Positions 26,466 through 38,049 are shown, numbered from the stretch's first letter. The stretch: DNA of 64,000 nt from Bog-756 sp035534835 (GCA_035534835.1 DATLRE010000053.1:6670-70669), one strand, 5' to 3'. Notes: a model not told the origin generated them from the letters alone. Numbers and translations are program-made.

Positions 26466-28118
26466 GTGAGCAAGTGGAACTTCGCCGACGTGTGGGAGGC
26501 CGTGGCCGAGGAGGTGCCGGACGCACCGGCGCTCGTCCACGGCGACCGGACCCGGACGTGGCGCGAGTTCGACGGGCGGGCCGACCGCGTCGGCCGGTGG
26601 CTGCTGGGGGCGGGCGTGGCCGAGCAGGACAAGCTCGCCCTCTACCTCTACAACTGCTCCGAGTACCTGGAGGCCACCTTCGCCGCCTACAAGGTCGGCC
26701 TCGTCCCCATCAATACGAACTACCGCTACGCGGACGACGAACTCGTGTACCTCTGGGAGAACGCCGACACCGTGGCCGTCGTCTTCCACGGCGTGTTCGT
26801 GGAGCGCATCGAGGGCATCCGCGACCGGGTGCCCGGCGTGCGCAGTTGGCTGTGGGTCGACGACGGCACGGCGAGCTGCCCACCGTGGGCCGTCCCCTAC
26901 GAGGAGGCGGCCGGGACCTCGGGTGCCCCGGGTCCGGCCGGCGACGATCGGGTACGGGCGCCCTGGGGCAGGGGCCCCGACGATCTCCACATGCTCTACA
27001 CCGGCGGGACCACCGGGATGCCCAAGGGCGTCATGTGGCGCCAGGACGACCTGTTCGCCCGGCTCAACGGCAGCGGCTTCCGCCGCTATCCGCCCGAGGG
27101 CGGGATCGACGACGTCCGGGCCGAGCTGGCGGCCGGAGGGCCGGGCATGACCCTGTTGCCCGCCTGCCCCCTCATGCACGGCACCGGCGGGTTCACGGCC
27201 ATGGAGTGCCTGAGCGAGGGCGGTCGCGTCGTCACGCTCACCGGACGCCAGTTCGACCCGGTCGAACTGCTCGACACCGTCGAGGCCCGGAAGGTCAACG
27301 GCCTGATCATCGTGGGCGACGCCTTCGCCAAACCCATCCTGGCCACGCTCGACGCCGAGCCGGGCCGGTGGGACCTGTCCAGCCTGGCGGCCATCATCTC
27401 CTCCGGGGTCATGTGGAGCGAGGAGTCCAAGCAGGGACTGCTGCGCCACCACCCGGGCATGCTGCTGGTCGACGCCTTCTCGTCGTCAGAGGCCCTTGGC
27501 ATGGGGAGTTCGGTGTCGTCGTCCGAAGGCGCGGCCGAGACGGCCCGGTTCCGGCTGGGACCCGACGTGCGGGTCATCGACACGGACGGCACCGACATCG
27601 CACCCGGGTCGGGCAGGGTCGGCGTCCTGGCCCTCGGCGGGCGCATCCCCGTCGGGTACTACAAGGACGACGCGAAGTCGGCGGCCACGTTCCGGGTCAT
27701 CGACGGCGTCCGCTACTCGATCCCCGGTGACTACGCCGAGATCCGCGAGGACGGCTCCATCCACCTGCTCGGGCGCGGCTCGGTCTGCATCAACACCGGG
27801 GGCGAGAAGGTCTACCCCGAGGAGGTCGAGGAGGTCGTGAAGACCGTGGACGGCGTGCTGGACGCCGTGGTGGTCGGCATCCCCGACGAGCGCTTCGGCG
27901 AGGAGATCGTCGCCGTCGTGCAGCTCACCCCGGGGACACCCGACGGCTCGGTCTCCCCCGATGCCGTCGTCGAGCACGTCAAGGGCCGGCTGGCGGGCTA
28001 CAAGGCCCCCCGTCGGGTGCGCTTCGTCGAGACGATCGGACGCTCCCCGTCGGGCAAGGTCGACTACGGACGCCACCGCAGCGAGACGGCGGCGTGGCTG
28101 GGTGTGACGCTCGGCTGA
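26466..28118 (+). CDS. Acyl-CoA synthetase (AMP-forming)
   Basis: ANL-superfamily enzyme of 550 residues that activates a carboxylic acid to its CoA thioester through an acyl-adenylate. Core motifs are YTGGTTGMPKGVMW (P-loop), LPACPLMHGTGGF, DAFSSSEALGMG, PGDYAEIREDGSIHLLGRG with the ribose-binding Asp, and the C-terminal catalytic lysine region GRSPSGKVDYG. The GTG at 26466 is preceded by GAGGAGG. It resembles FadD-type synthetases found near acyl-CoA dehydrogenases in actinobacterial steroid and fatty acid catabolism. The acid is unknown. Confidence 0.92.
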   Translation: MSKWNFADVWEAVAEEVPDAPALVHGDRTRTWREFDGRADRVGRWLLGAGVAEQDKLALYLYNCSEYLEATFAAYKVGLVPINTNYRYADDELVYLWENADTVAVVFHGVFVERIEGIRDRVPGVRSWLWVDDGTASCPPWAVPYEEAAGTSGAPGPAGDDRVRAPWGRGPDDLHMLYTGGTTGMPKGVMWRQDDLFARLNGSGFRRYPPEGGIDDVRAELAAGGPGMTLLPACPLMHGTGGFTAMECLSEGGRVVTLTGRQFDPVELLDTVEARKVNGLIIVGDAFAKPILATLDAEPGRWDLSSLAAIISSGVMWSEESKQGLLRHHPGMLLVDAFSSSEALGMGSSVSSSEGAAETARFRLGPDVRVIDTDGTDIAPGSGRVGVLALGGRIPVGYYKDDAKSAATFRVIDGVRYSIPGDYAEIREDGSIHLLGRGSVCINTGGEKVYPEEVEEVVKTVDGVLDAVVVGIPDERFGEEIVAVVQLTPGTPDGSVSPDAVVEHVKGRLAGYKAPRRVRFVETIGRSPSGKVDYGRHRSETAAWLGVTLG

Positions 28119-28124
28119 GCCCGG

Positions 28125-28158
28125 GCCGGCCCACGGCCGGGTCCGGCCGTGGGCCGGC
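28125..28158. terminator. Strong bidirectional terminator
   Basis: A perfect 16-bp inverted repeat (28125-28140 and 28143-28158) with a 2-base centre sits between the convergent acyl-CoA synthetase and sugar nucleotidyltransferase genes. It begins seven bases after the synthetase stop. There is no T-run, which is common in genomes this rich in GC. Confidence 0.65.
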
Positions 28159-28197
28159 GTGCCGCGTGCCGGTCGGTGGCGGTGGTCGCCTCCGGGG

Positions 28198-28941
28198 TCA
28201 GCCCTTGTTGGCGCCGTGGGTGCGGACGAAGTCGTTGACCGTGTAGTAGGCGTCGATGGACTCCCCGGCGTCGCCCCAGAACCCCTCGAGCACGTCGTAG
28301 GCCATGGCCCCCTGGGCGATGTAGTGGTTGTTGACGTCGGTGATCTCCAGTTCGCCCCGCCCCGACGGCACCAGGGTCGGGATCACGTCGAACACGTCGG
28401 CGTCGTAGCAGTAGATGCCGGTCACGCCGAACTTGGACGCCGGATGCTCCGGCTTCTCGACGATGCCGACGACCGTCCCGTCGGCGTCGAAGGTGGGTAC
28501 GCCGAGATGCCGGAGGTGTTCGTCCTCCTCGACCGGGGTGAGGAGGATCCGGGCGCCGTGGGGTTCGGCCCGGAACGCGTCGACCATCGGCCGGATGGAA
28601 TTCTCGCAGATGTTGTCGGCCAGCATCACGAGTACGGGGTCCCCGTCCACGAACCGGGCGGCCAGTCCGAGTGCTTCGGCGATCCCACCCGGTCGGTCCT
28701 GGTAGCCGTAGCTGAGCCGGTCGATGCCGAACTCCTGGCCGTTGCCGAGCAGACGCAGGAATTCGCCGGCGTGGGTCCCGCCCGTCACCAGCATGATCTC
28801 CGTGATCCCGGCGTTCACCAGTGCCTCGATCGCCCAGTTGATCATGGGCCGGTCGTAGATCGGCAGGAGGTGCTTGTTGGTGATCCGGGTCAGCGGATGC
28901 AGGCGCGAGCCGGTACCACCGGCGAGGAGGACACCCTTCAT
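28198..28941 (-). CDS. Sugar-1-phosphate nucleotidyltransferase (RmlA-like)
   Basis: Nucleotidyltransferase of 247 residues that likely makes dTDP-glucose or a related NDP-sugar. The N-terminal GVLLAGGTGSRLHPLT binds the nucleotide, and the NKHLLPIYDRPMI and VEKPEHPASKFGVTGIYCYD segments are those of RmlA. It is shorter than classic RmlA (about 290) because it lacks the C-terminal helical extension. The start at 28941 has a TAGGCT hexamer seven bases before it. No rmlB, rmlC or rmlD gene is in the window. Confidence 0.85.
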   Translation of the reverse strand: MKGVLLAGGTGSRLHPLTRITNKHLLPIYDRPMINWAIEALVNAGITEIMLVTGGTHAGEFLRLLGNGQEFGIDRLSYGYQDRPGGIAEALGLAARFVDGDPVLVMLADNICENSIRPMVDAFRAEPHGARILLTPVEEDEHLRHLGVPTFDADGTVVGIVEKPEHPASKFGVTGIYCYDADVFDVIPTLVPSGRGELEITDVNNHYIAQGAMAYDVLEGFWGDAGESIDAYYTVNDFVRTHGANKG

Positions 28942-28948
28942 GCGGCGC

Positions 28949-28954
28949 AGCCTA
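28949..28954 (-). promoter_or_regulatory. -10 element of the nucleotidyltransferase gene, leaderless
   Basis: Reverse-strand TAGGCT lies seven bases before the ATG at 28941. Its TAG is also the stop codon of the upstream serine hydrolase gene. Confidence 0.5.
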
Positions 28955-29869
28955 GACGTGGCCGGGGCCGACAGGGGGCGGCCCGCCGCGGCGGCCGGGG
29001 TCCGTCCCACCGGGCGCTCCGGGATCCCCGGAGGTGCCGGCGACCTCGGCCAGGACGGCGTCGGCCAGGGCGGGCCACGCCCGTGACGCCCACACCCCGA
29101 ACGGGCGGTCGGCGAGTCCGGCGCACAGGACGCCGGCGACCGGATCGATCCACAGGAACGATCCCGACTGGCCGAAGTGGCCGTAGGTGGCCCGAGAGTT
29201 GCCGGTGCCCGTCCAGTGCGGGTGCTTGGCCCCGCGGACCTCGACCCCGAGCCCCCAGTCGCACGGGTCGAACGGGCCGAACCCGGGGAGCACGCCGGCC
29301 AGGCCCACGAACTGGACCGAGACGGCGTCGCTCCAGGTCGCCTCGCTCACCAGCGTGGGACGGGCCCACTCCCGCCCGAGTGCCACCAGGTCGTCCAGCG
29401 GACCCGCCAGCCCGGCGGCCGCCGCGCCCGAAGGCGGGCCGACCAGCGACGTGCCGGCCATCCCGAGCGGCTCCAGGACGCCGGCGGCGAGGTACTCGGC
29501 GAACGGCATCCCCGCCCGGTCCTCCAGCACGGTGGCCAGCACCCCGTAGCCGGCATTGGAGTAGATGCGGCGGACCCCCGGCGCCTCCACGGCCGGGCCC
29601 GGTTCGGGACCGAGGCCGGAGGCGTGGGCCAGGAGGTGGCGCACGGTGGACCCGGGCGGACCGGCCGGATCGTCGAGGGACAGCGTGCCCTCTTCGACGG
29701 CGACGAGCACGGCGAGGGCGGTGGCCGGCTTGGTCACCGAGGCCCAGGCGTGGACCCGCCCGGCGTCACCGGTGGCCGCGGTCGGACCGGGCCCGTCGGG
29801 GCCGAGGCGCACGACCCCCACGGCGGCGCCGTCCACCGGCCAGTCGGCCACCGATCCCAGAGCGTCCAT
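28952..29869 (-). CDS. Serine hydrolase, beta-lactamase/penicillin-binding-protein fold
   Basis: Class C beta-lactamase-like protein of 305 residues. The nucleophile motif S-x-x-K appears as SVTK, the second motif as YSNAGY, and the third as GHFGQSG (HxG type). This family includes esterases and D-amino-acid peptidases more often than true beta-lactamases. No signal peptide is seen, so it is probably cytoplasmic. The ATG at 29869 is chosen because TACGCT lies nine bases upstream; an in-frame GTG at 29893 is possible. Confidence 0.8.
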   Translation of the reverse strand: MDALGSVADWPVDGAAVGVVRLGPDGPGPTAATGDAGRVHAWASVTKPATALAVLVAVEEGTLSLDDPAGPPGSTVRHLLAHASGLGPEPGPAVEAPGVRRIYSNAGYGVLATVLEDRAGMPFAEYLAAGVLEPLGMAGTSLVGPPSGAAAAGLAGPLDDLVALGREWARPTLVSEATWSDAVSVQFVGLAGVLPGFGPFDPCDWGLGVEVRGAKHPHWTGTGNSRATYGHFGQSGSFLWIDPVAGVLCAGLADRPFGVWASRAWPALADAVLAEVAGTSGDPGAPGGTDPGRRGGPPPVGPGHV

Positions 29870-29878
29870 GCCACCGCC

Positions 29879-29884
29879 AGCGTA
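29879..29884 (-). promoter_or_regulatory. -10 element of the serine hydrolase gene
   Basis: Reverse-strand TACGCT lies nine bases before the ATG at 29869. Confidence 0.4.
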
Positions 29885-29912
29885 GAGGAACACACAGCCG
29901 GCGCCTCCTGGC

Positions 29913-29918
29913 TACTGT
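29913..29918 (+). promoter_or_regulatory. -10 element of the secreted lipase gene
   Basis: TACTGT lies nine bases before the ATG at 29928. It is divergent from the serine hydrolase promoter about 30 bases away. Confidence 0.4.
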
Positions 29919-29927
29919 GGTGCGGCC

Positions 29928-31322
29928 ATGGCGACCACCCGCGCACGCGTGCACCCATCGTCGAGGCGGGCGATCGTCGCGATCCTCCTGGCGGTCGTGG
30001 CGCTGGCGGTGGCGGTGGCGGGCTCGCCCGCCGACCGGGTCACCGCCGCCGTCCCGACGACGGCGCGCCCGCTCGCACCGCCGACGACCGCGCCGTCCGC
30101 CACCGGGGGTGTGGCCGGTCCCGCCGTGCACGGGGGCACGGTCGCCGCCGTGTCCGTCATGCCCGTGGTCCACGGGGGCGACACCGCCGTGACCGGGTCC
30201 CTCGCCTCCTTCTACCGGCCGCCGAGTCCCCTCCCCTACGCCCCCGCAGGCTCCATCATCCGGTCCCAGGCGCTGCCCGCCGCGGGCCTGCCCGCCGGCG
30301 CCCGGGCCTGGCGCGTCCTCTTCCACACCACGTCGGACTCGGGTGGGGACCTGGCCGAGTCGGGTGTGATCGTGGTCCCCGGCGGCACGCCACCACCCGG
30401 GGGATTCCCCATCGTGAGCTGGGCCCACGGGACCACCGGCGTGGCGTCGGGCTGCGCCCCGTCGGTCGACGGCACCTCGGCCATACCCGACCTCCCGGCA
30501 CTCGTCGCCGACAGGGAGATCGTGGTGGCCGCCGACTACCGCGGACTCGGTGCCCCGGGCCTCCACCCCTACCTCGTGGGTGACAGCGAGGCCGAGGACG
30601 TGCTGGACGGTGCTCGCGCCGCCCGGTCGCTCATGGGGAGCGACGCCTCGAACGCCGTGGTCGTGCTGGGGTTCTCGCAGGGCGGGCAGGCCGCCCTGTT
30701 CGCCGGGGAGATCGCCCAGTCCTATGCGCCCGAGCTCTTCGTCGCCGGCGTCGCCGCCGTGGCACCGGTGACCTCCGTGCTCGAACTGGCGCCCACGGGC
30801 GACCAGCCGCCCCCCTCGGGGCAGTCGGCCTTCACGGCCATGGCCCTGTTCGCCTGGGCCCACCACTACCGGACCTTTCCGCTCCAGAAGGTACTGACGC
30901 CCGCGGGACTGGCCGGGATCCCGGCCGTCTCGTCCTCGTGCGTGAACGGCGTGGCCTCCCTGTACGACGCCGTGTCGCCGGGGCGGTTCTTCGTCCCCGG
31001 CTGGCAGCAGCAGCCCGCGGTCCGAACCGCGAACCAGGCCAACCGGCCGGGCCGCGCGCCCACGTCGGCGCCGATCCTGGTGGTCCAGGGTACGGCGGAC
31101 GAGGTCGTGCCGTACCGCCAGACGACCAGCTTCGTCGGCGGCCAATTGTGCCGCAGCGAGTACGACACGGTGGACTACGTCACCGAGACGGGCGTCGGCC
31201 ACAGCCAGGCGCTCGACCTGTCCACCGCCGTGATCAACCGATGGATCCGGGCCCGGTTCGACGGTGCGACCTCCGTCGACTCGTGCACCCGTCCGGGGCT
31301 CGGGATCCGTCGGACCGGCTGA
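29928..31322 (+). CDS. Secreted alpha/beta hydrolase, secretory-lipase type
   Basis: Protein of 464 residues with an export signal: a basic start (RARVHPSSRR), a hydrophobic core at about 15-32 and an AxA-like cut near residue 41. A Thr/Pro/Ala-rich linker follows to about residue 85. The catalytic domain has the nucleophile elbow GFSQGG, the HGTTG oxyanion region near 165, the VQGTADEVVP acid segment and a late GVGHSQ His. This matches the LIP family of secreted lipases or triacylglycerol hydrolases. The natural ester is unknown. Confidence 0.82.
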   Translation: MATTRARVHPSSRRAIVAILLAVVALAVAVAGSPADRVTAAVPTTARPLAPPTTAPSATGGVAGPAVHGGTVAAVSVMPVVHGGDTAVTGSLASFYRPPSPLPYAPAGSIIRSQALPAAGLPAGARAWRVLFHTTSDSGGDLAESGVIVVPGGTPPPGGFPIVSWAHGTTGVASGCAPSVDGTSAIPDLPALVADREIVVAADYRGLGAPGLHPYLVGDSEAEDVLDGARAARSLMGSDASNAVVVLGFSQGGQAALFAGEIAQSYAPELFVAGVAAVAPVTSVLELAPTGDQPPPSGQSAFTAMALFAWAHHYRTFPLQKVLTPAGLAGIPAVSSSCVNGVASLYDAVSPGRFFVPGWQQQPAVRTANQANRPGRAPTSAPILVVQGTADEVVPYRQTTSFVGGQLCRSEYDTVDYVTETGVGHSQALDLSTAVINRWIRARFDGATSVDSCTRPGLGIRRTG

Positions 31323-31404
31323 ATCCGACCACGGTCACCGGAGGGGTCATCCCGGGGCGGGCACGTGACCCGGCGATGCAGGCCGGCGGCGCAGGCCGGC
31401 GGCG

Positions 31405-32292
31405 TCAGACGTCGAGGAAGCGCCGGACGGCGAAGGCCGACCCGACGACACCCACGCCCACACCCACCACCGAGACCAGCAGGCAGGTGAAGAAGACCTC
31501 CCAGCCGCTCAGCGCCATCTGGTGGATGATGTTCGAGTCGGCCGCCGTCCTCGCCTGGTCGAGCCCGATCCCCCAGTAGAGGGCGAGGACCACCAGCACG
31601 GCGACAGCGGCGCCCAGCAGTCCCTGGATCATCCCCTCGGCCATGAACGGCAGTCGGATGAACCAGTTGGTGGCGCCGACCAATTTCATCACCGACACCT
31701 CGCGCCGCCGGGCGAAGATCGCCATCCGGATCGTGTTCAGGATCAGCACCGACGCCGACAGCAGCAGCACCACGGCGACGGTCAGGAACACCCACTGCAG
31801 GACCCGGATGACGCTCTGCATGGTCTTGATCTGCTGTCCCGGGTACTTCACGTCGAAGACTCCGGGTTTCCCGTGGAACGCCTGGTAGACGGCGGGCGCC
31901 TGCGACGGGTCGTTCAGCTCGCACCGGTACGACGACGGGTACTGGTTCTCGGACGTGACCGCGACCTCGTCGGGCGGCAGGACGGTCTGGGCCTCGTGGT
32001 AGTCGAAGGCCTGGGTCCGGTAGATGCACGCCTTGATGTAGGGCGACTGGGCCAGTTCGGTCTTGATGGCGTCGGTCTGGGCCGTACCCGCACCGGGACT
32101 GACCCAGACGATCGTCTGGACCCCGTTCTGCCAGAGCTCGGTGGCCTTGGACGCCCCCTGCTTCAGCAGCAGGGCCGAGCCGACCAGCGCTAGCGACACG
32201 GCGACCGTCAGGATGGCGGCGGCGGTCATCAGGCGGTTGCGCCACAGGTTGGTGGCGGCCTCCTTCGAGACGTAGGCCGGGGAGACCGCCAT
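31405..32292 (-). CDS. ftsX: Cell-division ABC transporter permease FtsX
   Basis: Membrane component of FtsEX, which controls peptidoglycan hydrolases at the septum. The protein is 295 residues with one N-terminal helix (about 24-44), a long extracellular loop (about 45-165) and three C-terminal helices. The ARRREVSVMKLVGATNWFIRLPF cytoplasmic segment is a hallmark of FtsX. Its start overlaps the ftsE stop by one base. A partner hydrolase such as RipC is not in the window. Confidence 0.95.
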   Translation of the reverse strand: MAVSPAYVSKEAATNLWRNRLMTAAAILTVAVSLALVGSALLLKQGASKATELWQNGVQTIVWVSPGAGTAQTDAIKTELAQSPYIKACIYRTQAFDYHEAQTVLPPDEVAVTSENQYPSSYRCELNDPSQAPAVYQAFHGKPGVFDVKYPGQQIKTMQSVIRVLQWVFLTVAVVLLLSASVLILNTIRMAIFARRREVSVMKLVGATNWFIRLPFMAEGMIQGLLGAAVAVLVVLALYWGIGLDQARTAADSNIIHQMALSGWEVFFTCLLVSVVGVGVGVVGSAFAVRRFLDV

Positions 32293-33083
32293 CAGGGACG
32301 GGCCAGGAAGGTGTCGGGCACCTCGAACTCGTCGTCCGCTGCGGGCATCTGGTCGACCAGTGCGCCGGTGGGCGAACCGGCACCCGCGGCCAGCGTGGCG
32401 CTGTCGATGTCGTAGACGCCGTGGGCCTGGTCGCGCACCAGGTTCCCCCGGTCGAGCTCGATGACACGCCGTCGCATCTGGTTGACCATGCCCGCGTCGT
32501 GGGTGGCGATGATGACCGTCGTACCGGTCCGGTTGATCCGGTCGAGCAGGCGCATGATGCCGAGGCTGGTGGTCGGGTCGAGGTTTCCGGTGGGCTCGTC
32601 GGCCAGGAGGATCAGCGGGCGGTTGACGAACGCCCGGGCCACGGCCACCCGCTGCTGCTCGCCGCCGGACAGCTCCCCAGGCAGGTTGTCGCGCTTCTTG
32701 GCCAGACCCACGAGCTCGAGCACCTGCGGCACCTGGGCGGCGATCACGTGCTTCGGACGGCCGATCACCTCGAGGGCGAAGGCCACGTTCTCGAAGACGG
32801 TCTTGTTCGGCAGGAGCCGGAAGTCCTGGAACACGCAGCCGATGTTGCGGCGGAGGTACGGGATCCGCCACTTCGGCAGGTGCCCGATCTCCTTGCCCGC
32901 CTCCCAGATGCGTCCGGAGTCCGGGATCTCCTCGCGCAGGAGCAGTCGGATGAACGTCGTCTTGCCCGAGCCGGAAGGCCCGACCAGGAAGACGAACTCA
33001 CCCTTGTCGATCTCTACGGAGCAGTCGTTGAGGGCGACCGTGGATCCCTTGTACGTCTTGGTGACGTTCTGGAATTTGATCAT
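32292..33083 (-). CDS. ftsE: Cell-division ATP-binding protein FtsE
   Basis: Cytoplasmic ATPase of FtsEX. The 263-residue protein begins MIKFQNVTKTY and has Walker A GPSGSGKTTFI near residue 37, signature LSGGEQQRVAVARA and Walker B LLADEPTGNLDP. About 40 residues follow the usual end of FtsE and are rich in Ala, Asp and Glu, an actinobacterial extension. The operon order prfB-ftsE-ftsX is conserved in actinobacteria. Confidence 0.95.
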   Translation of the reverse strand: MIKFQNVTKTYKGSTVALNDCSVEIDKGEFVFLVGPSGSGKTTFIRLLLREEIPDSGRIWEAGKEIGHLPKWRIPYLRRNIGCVFQDFRLLPNKTVFENVAFALEVIGRPKHVIAAQVPQVLELVGLAKKRDNLPGELSGGEQQRVAVARAFVNRPLILLADEPTGNLDPTTSLGIMRLLDRINRTGTTVIIATHDAGMVNQMRRRVIELDRGNLVRDQAHGVYDIDSATLAAGAGSPTGALVDQMPAADDEFEVPDTFLARP

Positions 33084-33252
33084 GGGGGATGCAGGCTACG
33101 GAGTCTCGTGGGGGCAGGCGAGCGGCAGGTCCGCACGGCAAGTGTACCCGGGGTGGCCGCCCAATTGGGTCAGCCCCCCTGACCTCGCACAACGCGTGCG
33201 TACCCCGGACGGAGGCACCGCCACGCCGCCGGCCACACCCTGGTCAGGCGCG

Positions 33253-33282
33253 CCGCGGTCGGGGTCACCGCGGTCGGGGTCA
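33253..33282. repeat. 15-bp tandem repeat ending in the prfB stop codon
   Basis: Two perfect copies of CCGCGGTCGGGGTCA (33253-33267 and 33268-33282). The second copy includes the prfB stop. The 196-bp gap before ftsE holds no other feature I can support. Confidence 0.8.
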
Positions 33283-34437
33283 GTGCCCGTCCCGACGCAG
33301 GTCGGCGCCGCGCCGCAGCTCGGCCTCGATGAGCATGTCGAGGTCGCCGTCGAGCACGGCCTCGACGTTGCCGGTCTCCGCGTTCGTGCGCAGATCCTTG
33401 ACCAGCTGGTACGGCGCCAGCACGTACGAGCGGATCTGGTTGCCCCAGGCGTTGTCGGTGCGGTCGCCGGCCAACTCGTCGAGTGTCGCCTGGTGTTCGG
33501 CCCGCTGCCGCTCGGCCAGCTTGGCCCCGAGCACCTGCATGGCCTTGGCCTTGTTCTGGGTCTGGCTGCGCTGGTTCTGACAGGTCACCACGATCCCGGT
33601 GGGCAGGTGGGTGAGACGCACGGCCGAGTCGGTCTTGTTGACGTGCTGACCGCCGGCCCCGGACGAGCGGTAGGTGTCGATGCGCAGGTCCTTCTCGTCG
33701 ATCTCCACCTCGCCGGAGACGTCTTCCAGGAAGGGGACCACGTCGAGCGACGCGAAGCTGGTCTGGCGCCGGTGCTGGGCGTCGAACGGCGAGATGCGGA
33801 CGAGGCGGTGCACGCCGCGCTCGGCCGCCAGCAGGCCGAAGGCGTAGCGGCCCCGCACGATGAACGTGGCCGACATCAGGCCGGCCTCCTGGCCCGGGGT
33901 GGCCTCCTCGACCTCGATGGTGAAGCCCCGGCGCTCGGCCCAGCGGGTGTACATGCGCAGCATCATCTCGGCCCAGTCCTGGGCGTCGGTGCCCCCTGCT
34001 CCGGCGTGGATCTCGGCCACGGCGTCGCCGTCGTCGTAGTCGCCGGCGAACAGGGAGCGCAGCTCCAGGGTCCCGAGCCGTCGGTCCAGGTCGACCAGGA
34101 TCTCCTCGACCTCGGCCCGGAGCGACTCGTCGTCCTCCTCCCGCATGAGCTCGTCCAGCGTCTGGGCGTCCGACAGGCGCTCGGACAGCGAGGCGAGGAG
34201 TTGGAGGTCCTCGGTCACCCGGCCGAGGGCGGTCGTCACCTCGCGGGCGTGGTCGGCGTCGTCCCACAGGTCCGGGGCGGAGGCCGCCTGCTCGAGTTCG
34301 GCGCGACGCTCGACGAGCGCGTCCGCTCCCAGGAACCGCCGGGCTTCCTCGAGGCGCTCGGCGAGCCGGGTGAGGGACTCGGCGACGTCCACCCTGTCGG
34401 ACGCGCCGTCCCCCGTTCGGGGGCGGTCGGCGGACAT
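33280..34437 (-). CDS. prfB: Peptide chain release factor 2
   Basis: Recognises UGA and UAA stop codons and triggers peptide release. The 385-residue protein contains the stop-codon tripeptide SPF in RISPFDAQHRRQTSF and the catalytic GGQ in SSGAGGQHVNKTDSAVRL. No programmed frameshift is needed: the frame is open from the ATG at 34437, unlike E. coli prfB. It starts one base from the secA stop, so it belongs to the secA transcript. Confidence 0.95.
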   Translation of the reverse strand: MSADRPRTGDGASDRVDVAESLTRLAERLEEARRFLGADALVERRAELEQAASAPDLWDDADHAREVTTALGRVTEDLQLLASLSERLSDAQTLDELMREEDDESLRAEVEEILVDLDRRLGTLELRSLFAGDYDDGDAVAEIHAGAGGTDAQDWAEMMLRMYTRWAERRGFTIEVEEATPGQEAGLMSATFIVRGRYAFGLLAAERGVHRLVRISPFDAQHRRQTSFASLDVVPFLEDVSGEVEIDEKDLRIDTYRSSGAGGQHVNKTDSAVRLTHLPTGIVVTCQNQRSQTQNKAKAMQVLGAKLAERQRAEHQATLDELAGDRTDNAWGNQIRSYVLAPYQLVKDLRTNAETGNVEAVLDGDLDMLIEAELRRGADLRRDGH

Positions 34438-34438
34438 C

Positions 34439-37198
<2,760 letters not shown>

Positions 37199-37310
37199 GG
37201 GGGACCCACTCTACTGTCGGCGGCCTCCCCGGCAGCGCCGGACGGGCGGGGCCCCGGTCGGGCCGGGTCGCCCCCCGTGGGGAGGGTGCCCGGGCCGGCC
37301 GGGGCCCGGA

Positions 37311-37673
37311 TCAGGCGGTGCGGACCCTTCGGAACAGCGTCTCGGTGGGCGCCAACCGGTGCCGGGGCTGCGAACGTCCGACGATGCGTCCCTTGGTCCG
37401 CTCGATCTGGTGTTCCAGCTTCTCCACGACGAGGTCGACGGCGGCCAATGGCGCCTGGCCCGCCGCCCGGGCCCGGATCGTCTGCCCGTGCCCGGACATC
37501 ACCACCTCACAGCATTCCCGGTCGGAGATCCTCCGATTGTGCTCCTCCGAGAAGTGAACCTCGGCGCGCTCGAGGCCGGGACAGTGCTCGCCCACGTGGC
37601 GCACCTTCTCCTCGGTAAGGGCTCGAACCTCGTCGGACACGATCTTCCTGCCATGCGTGATGACTACGTCCAC
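37311..37673 (-). CDS. hpf: Ribosome hibernation-promoting factor, short form
   Basis: Ribosome-associated protein of 120 residues of the RaiA/HPF family, which inactivates 70S ribosomes in stationary phase. It begins VDVVITHGRKIVSDEVRAL and shows the beta-alpha-beta pattern with EVVMSGHGQTIRARAAG and AVDLVVEKLEHQIERTKGR. The long-form C-terminal dimerisation domain usual in actinobacteria is missing. The GTG at 37673 is preceded by AGGAGG seven bases upstream. It lies 112 bases before secA on the same strand. A comF gene, often found upstream, is absent. Confidence 0.88.
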   Translation of the reverse strand: MDVVITHGRKIVSDEVRALTEEKVRHVGEHCPGLERAEVHFSEEHNRRISDRECCEVVMSGHGQTIRARAAGQAPLAAVDLVVEKLEHQIERTKGRIVGRSQPRHRLAPTETLFRRVRTA

Positions 37674-38043
37674 TGCTGGGCCTCCTCGGCATCGGTGATG
37701 GGCTACTGCAACTGGTGGCCGGTCCTCCTGGTCGGTCGGTACGGGGACGGATGGATCGCGAGCGGCGCGCGGCTGACCTGGTCTTTGACCCCACACTCGC
37801 CTGCAGGGGGAGTTGCGGCCGGGTTCCGGCGGCACCGACCGGGTGTGGTCGACTGCCCTGCGGAACCGCTGCAGGCACGCGTCATCCCCTCTCCGCCCGC
37901 CCCCGACAGCCGGGGACGCCACGGGCAGGACTTACTCCTAAGCCGCACCATGCTCAGCAACCATGAGTTGCCTTACGTGGGTCGTTTCGCCTGCGACTGG
38001 CTTCGACTTGCAACCACAGACCCGCACGCTGCTCACGGGGTCC
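37674..38043 (-). promoter_or_regulatory. Long, lower-GC, possibly structured 5' leader of hpf
   Basis: A stretch of nearly 370 bases with no credible ORF. Its promoter-proximal part (about 37925-38045) is visibly richer in A/T than its surroundings and holds nested inverted repeats: CGTG-GGTC (37976-37983) with GACC-CG-CACG (38019-38028), GCAAC (37957-37961) with GTTGC (37967-37971), and TAAG (37939-37942), which can pair with CTTA at 37972-37975 or with CTTA at 37931-37934. Such competing pairings are what a regulatory leader would show. A raiA-associated RNA motif is known upstream of hpf/raiA genes in other Gram-positive bacteria; whether this is one cannot be decided by eye. Confidence 0.35.
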
Positions 38044-38049
38044 ACTGTA
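38044..38049 (-). promoter_or_regulatory. -10 candidate for the hpf leader
   Basis: Reverse-strand TACAGT fits TAnnnT and would start a leader of about 365 bases. No good -35 is seen. The remaining gap, 38050-38165, shows nothing further. Confidence 0.3.

Noticed and set aside
28952..29869. True beta-lactamase (resistance gene)
   Set aside because: The SxxK, YxN and HxG motifs are shared by many esterases, and no export signal is seen. Resistance cannot be claimed.
34300..34437. Programmed frameshift in prfB
   Set aside because: The frame is open from the ATG and there is no internal TGA or slippery site near codon 25.
37703..37960. An 85-codon reverse ORF upstream of hpf, in the place where comF is often found
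   Set aside because: No ComF zinc finger or phosphoribosyltransferase motif. Its composition does not look coding, and the region is better read as a leader.
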